Below, piece after piece: positions 59,101 through 64,000 of a DNA stretch of 64,000 nucleotides. The stretch's first letter is position 1; every line of letters starts with the position of its first letter. Below the pieces are notes generated by a model. It ran no database searches. It saw nothing but the letters and a program-made list of their open reading frames with translations, and was not told the origin of the DNA. The DNA comes from Siderastrea siderea (Eukaryota > Cnidaria > Anthozoa > Scleractinia > Rhizangiidae), in NCBI GenBank assembly GCA_964030785.1, contig OZ034969.1:31917601-31981600 (forward strand). Direction: 5' to 3'. The translations under genes were made by a program, and so were the position numbers.

Positions 59101-60365
59101 GACTATGTCTAATATTGTACAAACGCATGGACAATGAGAAAAGTTACGAAAACTAGACTTACGTGGTACGCAGTAGCCTGCGTCGCAGACGTAATCTAAC
59201 GGTCATATTCCGTCTGCAGCGCAGGCTAAGTAGCAGTACGACGGACATAAATCTTTTCATAATCCAATCCGATAATAAATCTTTCACGATCCCAAACTGT
59301 TGGATGTTTCTAATCCAGGCCTTTATCTGGTTCCGGCTAACCGGTAACAAGCGGTGCTACAAGCTGAAGCGGTAAATTTTACCGGTTACCGCCTGATAAG
59401 GAGAACACTGATTGTTATATAAATTATAACTGAAAGCATACAATATAAAGTTTGACTTACAGGAGTTTTGGCGAATGGTCTTGCCATTAAGAAGAACAGC
59501 CAGTAGAACCAAGAGTTCTTTGACAAAGAGGTGCAGATAAGGTTTCCAGGATGTACTGCATTGCATGTGACTCCCTTTGGTTTTAACCGGCGATTGAGCT
59601 CCATGGAGAACAACAAGTTGCAAAGTTTGGATTGGTTATAAGCTACAATCGACCAGTATTTGTCTTTAGAGAGTGGAATATCTGATAGAGGTAACTTCTT
59701 GGAGTAGCTCAAATCAGGAAATCTAGTTATAAAATTAACATAATTATATTATAATCCTTACAGTTTTTTACATAAAAATGTTGTGTCTTCAGCAAAATCA
59801 TCCCCTTCATTGTCCTCTTATCACTGGCCACTGTTGTAGTCATAATTAAATAATTTATAAAGACTAATGTGTCCTTGTGGGTTGTTTGTTTAAAGAGAAA
59901 AAAATTTTTTTTAAGAAAATTAAGCTAGATCCCTCTTAGCTTGCTGTACATATTTTAATTTATTGTATTATATCCTTTTTAAATTTAAATCTTAATTTTG
60001 TGTCTGAATAGACTGTAGTTAGTGCACAAAATTCTAATTAGAACAAGAAAAGCCCCAGGGGGCATTAGACCCCGCCGTTGTTCTTCCCCCCCCGGGGGGG
60101 GGGTGTAAAATATGTTACGGTCACTCAAGATAAAAGCCCTTGCCTGTGTAGCTAAAGACACGACGAGTACTTGTTTGGCCGAGCGAAAATCGGAGGTCTG
60201 GGGCAAGTGACAACCAAAAAAAACACTACGGAAAAAAAATGGGTATTACTAGACCCCGTCCTGACGGCGGGGTAATTAGTGGGTGAAGAGCCACCTCATG
60301 GATGCACTACTAATAAAGTTGTTCTAATAATAATAATAATAATAATAACAATAATATTATTATTA

Positions 60366-60397
<32 letters not shown>

Positions 60398-62252
60398 GTT
60401 AGGAGAACAAGTAAACACTAACATCAGACATTGACTCATTGTATCTGCAAATTTTGTTTCTGAAAACAGTTGCAGCTAGTAAATCAAGTCTGTGTTCTAA
60501 GAGGAATCACAGGGTACCCAAAGGCTCCCAACCATGAATTCTGGGGTGCCCAGCCCTTAGGCATTAGATGCAAAAAATGAGTTTTTCCAGTCACCTGATG
60601 ACAAAAGTTAGTAGCCTGAGGCCTCCGGGCACTGCTAGAGCACAGCCCTGAAGTTCTAAATTTGCAAATTTGTGACTGAATTTGCACATGAACATGTCAC
60701 AATCAAGACTTGCCAACAACCAGCTGGTGCAAGCTGCTCCAATGTCAGGCATTCATAACAATGTCAGGCATTTCACAGTGAAATACACTAATGACCAGCA
60801 TAAGAAGTTGTATTACAGATCGACTTATGAGCAACTAGTGCCGGGTGATCTTGACTGTTGTTGATTCAATTTTGTTTAAGTGTACTTACCTATGAGATTC
60901 AGAAGAAAGAACCACCACTCTGGCAGGAGCAGAAGAACAAAGAATATCTTCTAACAACTGGACTAAGTAGAAATGACCGAGATGATTGACACCAAAGGTG
61001 CTCTCAATGCCATCTTCTGTCTTTTTCCATGCCAATCCAAATACAGCAGCATTGCAGATCAAGACATGAAGAGGGCTGTTTATGAGGATTAAAACAATAA
61101 ATGATCATTTAAAAACATAAAAAAGAAGCAACATGAAACAAAGTTTGTTCTGCATTTTTTCAGCAAAATAGAACAGTTTCAACTTCACTACTCGCCTACT
61201 GAGTAAATTAAGGCAAAATCTTCACAAACCTAGCAGCCACAAATGGCTGGAGCTTAATAGATAGTGTTTTGCGGCAATACTACCTTCCCTGAATGGGATG
61301 GTCATCCATTGCACCATGGACAAGGTGAACAAGGTGGAAAAGGTGAACAAATCAAATAAATAATTATAAGTATTAAAATAGATTAATAATAAAAGATATG
61401 TATTATTAAGGCCTTACAGTTTCCTTCTTCTATATTCCTCTGCAAAGTTTCTGATGCTTGAAAATGAAGCCAAGTCTAGCAGCATTGTTTCAACAAAGGC
61501 TTCAGGAGTCTAGAGACAAAACATCACTTAACGTTTTTTTTTTCATTTACATGTATATAAAATTATATGCTAGAATTTCATTTGTTATATAAAATGGAAG
61601 CAAGTCAGTGAGCAATTAACAAAGCTACTGTCAAGTTGGTTGCAAATTCACATTCTTATTATATTTAATTGCTGGAAGGATTTTTTAATTATTAAGCAAT
61701 TTTTAAGTTTGTTTTCTGGTTAGCTGAGTCTATTATGCTATTACAGTATTTTAATTAATTTGTTACTAATTAAGGAATAAAAGCTTCAATATTATGTGGG
61801 TATTAATTCTTTTCTTCAAATTTAGGCATATGTGATATAGCTAATTACCGTAAACACCCATGTATAAGCCACACCCCCAATTCAGTAAGCTCAACATTGG
61901 AAATAAATATTGGACCAGGAAGGTTGAAGTTCCAGTGAGAATCCAATATAGTAAACAAACAAGTACAGTTTCAAAACACTAAAAAAACACTATGGCTATA
62001 CTGTTGTATGGTAATTACCGGAAACACTGAAATGACACAAAAAATCTCGACCCCTCAATCCAAAAGGCCCTTGGCTGTTTACCACAGCAAAATAATTATT
62101 ATTATGTAAGCTTAGGTGACATCAATGGGGAGATGAAACACAAACCTGCACTGCTCTTATCAGAGCTGCTGCCTTGTTTGCTTTGTTCATGTCTCTACAG
62201 GCTAAGATCACATGTGCTCCATGCAGGGCCAGGGCTTTGGCTGTCTCAAAAC
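56107..62252 (-). CDS. WWOX: WW domain-containing oxidoreductase, last five coding exons
   Basis: WWOX is a short-chain dehydrogenase/reductase with two N-terminal WW domains, a conserved animal tumour-suppressor-type protein. Exons, in transcription order: 62252-62146, 61509-61418, 61075-60890, 59722-59461 and 56307-56107 (TGA at 56109-56107). Each has AG before it and GT after it, and the phases join to 281 residues plus stop, close to the corresponding part of the 414-residue human protein. Motifs: [20 protein letters not shown] at the start, CNAA (NAG-type motif), [20 protein letters not shown], catalytic AYNQSK (Tyr and Lys), CNAVHPGN, and a C-terminal [18 protein letters not shown] block. 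The frame starts within the last Gly of TGxxxGIG; that motif and the WW domains must lie beyond the right edge. Introns hold repeats but no damage to coding sequence is seen. Confidence 0.95.
56340..56532. mobile_element. MITE with TGTGTGGTTCCAGAAAATAT ends, in the last WWOX intron
   Basis: A short copy of the family seen at 33129 and 33410, with inverted ends TGTGTGGTTCCAGAAAATAT and a degenerate right end ATTTTCTGGAACAACACA. It begins 32 bases upstream of the last WWOX exon (on the gene strand it precedes the acceptor), so it sits close to where a branch point would be expected. Confidence 0.7.
56533..57440. other. WWOX intron sequence, nothing recognised
   Basis: Intron sequence without a repeat or gene that I can name. 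The plus-strand frame at 56698-56964 has no known domain. Confidence 0.4.
57441..59160. repeat. Degenerate ~51-bp minisatellite split by inserted DNA
   Basis: Units with the theme ACGTACGGAGAAACGTTGAG, then AAGAT.AGACTA.CATCTTACGA, lie at 57441-57775 and again at 58970-59160. The 1.2 kb between is unlike them and ends with the CACAGG foldback element at 58535-58959, so the array looks interrupted by one or more insertions. All within the last WWOX intron. Confidence 0.6.
58535..58959. mobile_element. Foldback element with CACAGGTAACC ends, in a WWOX intron
   Basis: Ends CACAGGTAACCAAAG and CTTTGGTTACCTGTG. The long arms share CGGCGGTTTTCCGCCGA, a poly-A/T block and CTTACCTGTTGTGTGTTTGC. The left arm has an extra ~60 bases that partly duplicate its own end (ACCAAAGCGTA at 58544 and 58601). 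It is the third member of the family at 3754 and 5049. No target-site duplication is evident. The minus-strand frame at 58586-58837 lies within the palindrome and is not credible. Confidence 0.78.
59171..59231. repeat. Small hairpin AGCCTGCGTCGCAGACG
   Basis: AGCCTGCGTCGCAGACG and CGTCTGCAGCGCAGGCT flank a ~19-base spacer; intronic. The opposed frames at 59159-59375 arise from it. Confidence 0.6.
59723..60889. repeat. WWOX intron with GCCCC-AGGGG repeat and palindromic TAA microsatellite
   Basis: At about 60043-60275 lies a nearly complete copy of the ~230-base repeat of the 15.7-18.3-kb mosaic (AACAAGAAAAGCCCC through GACGGCGGGGTAA). At 60328-60403 TAA repeats are followed by TTA repeats, giving an AT-only palindrome. 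No exon here. Confidence 0.7.
61510..62145. other. WWOX intron with one TIR-like end
   Basis: Intron. At 61852 TACCGTAAACACCCATGTAT, followed by AAGCC, matches the ends of the element at 20671-21392; a partner end is not obvious. Confidence 0.45.
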
Positions 62253-62870
62253 CTTAGAAAATAAATTGTTTATTAAAATTAATGAAATAATATGAAATAA
62301 TTATACTGTTAATATTTTGTAATCAATAAGCTCAAAACTGATGGCAGTTGAAGCACCTTACCTTAACTTAGAATAACAAACAGCTTCACCCCAGCTCCCT
62401 CAGGGGCTGATCCAGGATTTTTTCAAAGGGGAGTTGCAAGTATAAAACAACAATAAAAATTATGCTATTTTTTTGTGATAAGAAAGAGATAGAAATGAGG
62501 AGTCAGACAAGTTTGAAAACTTCCCAAGGGAGGGTGGGGGGGGGGGGGGTTGCAACCCCTCAACCCTCTCCTGGATCTGCCCCTTTTGTTTCTTTTCGTA
62601 GCAGCCTATGATATCTAACACCTGCACTTTTTCCCTATATAATAAGCTGCTTTGCGGCTTAATTAGTGTTCCTATTATGTTAAGTGTTAGTGGCTATGTA
62701 TCATTTGTACTTTCTACGATCTATATTCACCTAGTCCTTACTCTGCCTATTGTAAACTGGCGCACTATCCGCACAAAGGCATTTATCAAAAGGCTTAACG
62801 CTATCATAATGTTACAGAGTGTGATACACGAATTTGTGGTTAGAAAGAAATTCATTAATCTAACGGGTAT
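62253..62870. other. Intron sequence and region upstream of a LINE fragment
   Basis: No WWOX exon found here. A plus-strand frame (62608-62880, 90 codons, hydrophobic) ends just inside the first codons of the LINE endonuclease frame. That would suit an ORF1/ORF2 arrangement, but I do not recognise its product. Confidence 0.35.
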
Positions 62871-63790
62871 ATGGCCTTAAACGCTGTTTCCTTTAATGCA
62901 AGAGGCCTAAACAAATCTATCAAAAGAAGAAAACTTTTCCGGTGGCTTCATCTCAGAAAATTTGATGTAATTTTTTTGCAAGAGACATACAGAGATGCTA
63001 GCTTGGAGGCATTTTGGTGAGCAGATTGGGGTGGCGACATTTTCTTCGCACACGGTTCAAAACACAGTACAGGTGTTATGATTCTTTTCAGACCCTCGTT
63101 AAGTAAAGAGGTGCTAAATGTCACTGCAGATAAAAATGGCAGATTTCTGATTGTAAATACAATCGTCGATGAAGATGAATTTTGCCTCATTAATATTTAC
63201 GCTCCAAACGACCAGAACCAGCAAATTAATTTTTATCAAAAGATAACCGATTCCATTTGTAAATGCCAAACTGACAATATCCTTTTTGGTGGAGACTTTA
63301 ATTGCGAACAACATCGAACAACATCTGCATGAAATGCAGTTTACCTGGAGAAATAGCTCAGGGAAAATCAAATGTAGGCTGGATTTCTGGCTTATCTTGA
63401 GACGACTTTTGAGCCATGTTACAAAAACCAACATTTGCACTTACTATGATTCAGATCATTCCCCTGTCACCATCTCAATTAAACCAGAAAATATACAACA
63501 AAAAAGAGGTCCAGGCTATTGGAAGTTCAACAATTCACTTTTGAAAGATGAAGAATTTGTTACAAAAATGAGTTTCATTATCAAACATGCAGCCGAGAAA
63601 CACAAGGATATTGCTGACAAAAGGCTCTACTGGGAAATGTTAAAAATGGAGATACGGATGTTTGCAATTCGTTTCGCTAAAAAGGAAGGGCAAAGCAGAA
63701 AGAAATATTGAACTGGACCTCCTTCAAAAGTTAGAAGAAATGAATTTGCGTATTGATGCAACTCCAGAAAACAGTTCCCCCCGTAAACAA
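62871..63790 (+). pseudogene. Decayed L1/Tx1-like LINE, endonuclease part of ORF2
   Basis: Apurinic-type endonuclease of a non-LTR retrotransposon, which nicks the target for reverse transcription. From ATG at 62871 the frame shows FNARGL, IFLQETY, STGVMILF, INIYAPN and GGDFNC. A TGA interrupts it at 63018-63020. After GGDFNC (near 63300) about 40 residues expected in this family are missing and the frame shifts by one; it continues as FTW, RLDFWL, SDHSPV and RGPGYWKFN..LL, a signature of the L1/Tx1 group, until a stop at 63709-63711. A few more matching residues follow before similarity ends. The reverse transcriptase is absent. The copy lies antisense to WWOX, in what should be an intron. 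Confidence 0.8.
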
Positions 63791-64000
63791 GGCTAGGAAA
63801 CTCAAAATTGATCTAGATGGGATCCGCCCCTGAGGATAAAGTGTCAGTGATGTTCATAATTCCAGTTGAAAATATCTTAAGTAGTAGTCTTTTAGGGGAT
63901 AAGGTAATTACGTCAAGGTTTCAATCTGCTTACAGGTGGTGTTATTCAGTGCTTTCCTGCTCCAAATGGATGGCCAGTCCATTGCGGGTTACCACCCCTT
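63791..64000. other. Unassigned right edge
   Basis: No feature recognised; presumably intron of WWOX. Confidence 0.3.

Noticed and set aside
1..64000. Prokaryotic features (operons, ribosome binding sites, CRISPR, phage)
   Set aside because: Spliced WWOX exons, eukaryotic transposon families and low coding density show that the window is from an animal genome.

Overview
This is a eukaryotic, AT-rich, gene-poor and repeat-dense window. It most likely comes from an anthozoan cnidarian (stony coral or relative). That is an inference from the repeat types (Helentron, GIY-YIG Penelope-like element, many foldback/MITE families) and from the intron-rich animal gene WWOX. No prokaryotic gene organisation, CRISPR array or operon is present.

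Layout. 0.5-2.0 kb: a 5'-truncated, decayed Penelope-like retroelement (reverse transcriptase plus GIY-YIG) on the minus strand. 3.2-5.6 kb: four terminal-inverted-repeat or foldback elements. 6.2-11.2 kb: four head-to-tail copies of a ~1.23-kb unit; the last is interrupted by a Harbinger-like MITE whose empty site is preserved in the sister copies. 11.5-15.6 kb: non-coding. 15.7-18.3 kb: a mosaic of short repeats holding one tRNA-Arg-like sequence. 18.3-36 kb: mostly unassigned, with several foldback elements and a MITE family in which the end TGTGTGGTTCCAGAAAATAT recurs.

36.8-44.85 kb, minus strand: the outstanding feature, a single uninterrupted ~2,683-codon reading frame of a Helentron (Helitron2) rolling-circle transposon. 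In order the protein carries a basic leader, a 2A ribosome-skipping motif (DVETNPGP), a C...DxH cysteine-protease-like domain resembling herpesvirus-tegument/OTU deubiquitinases, ten exact 23-residue repeats of STPR type, zinc clusters, an HUH Rep nuclease with two tyrosines, a Pif1-type helicase and an APE-type endonuclease. All key residues checked are present, so the copy looks recently active.

45-56 kb: more MITEs (one with a GATT duplication, one hAT type with a perfect 8-bp duplication), palindromes, minisatellites and one possible terminal exon of an unidentified plus-strand gene at 51.2 kb.

56.1-62.25 kb, minus strand: the last five coding exons of the WW-domain oxidoreductase gene WWOX, with correct splice sites and phases; its 5' exons (WW domains and the TGxxxGIG motif) lie beyond the right edge. 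Its introns hold a foldback element, a MITE, a split ~51-bp minisatellite and a tRNA-region-type repeat. A decayed L1/Tx1-like LINE lies antisense to it at 62.9-63.8 kb.

The only clear host gene is WWOX. Everything else that is recognisable is mobile or repetitive DNA.
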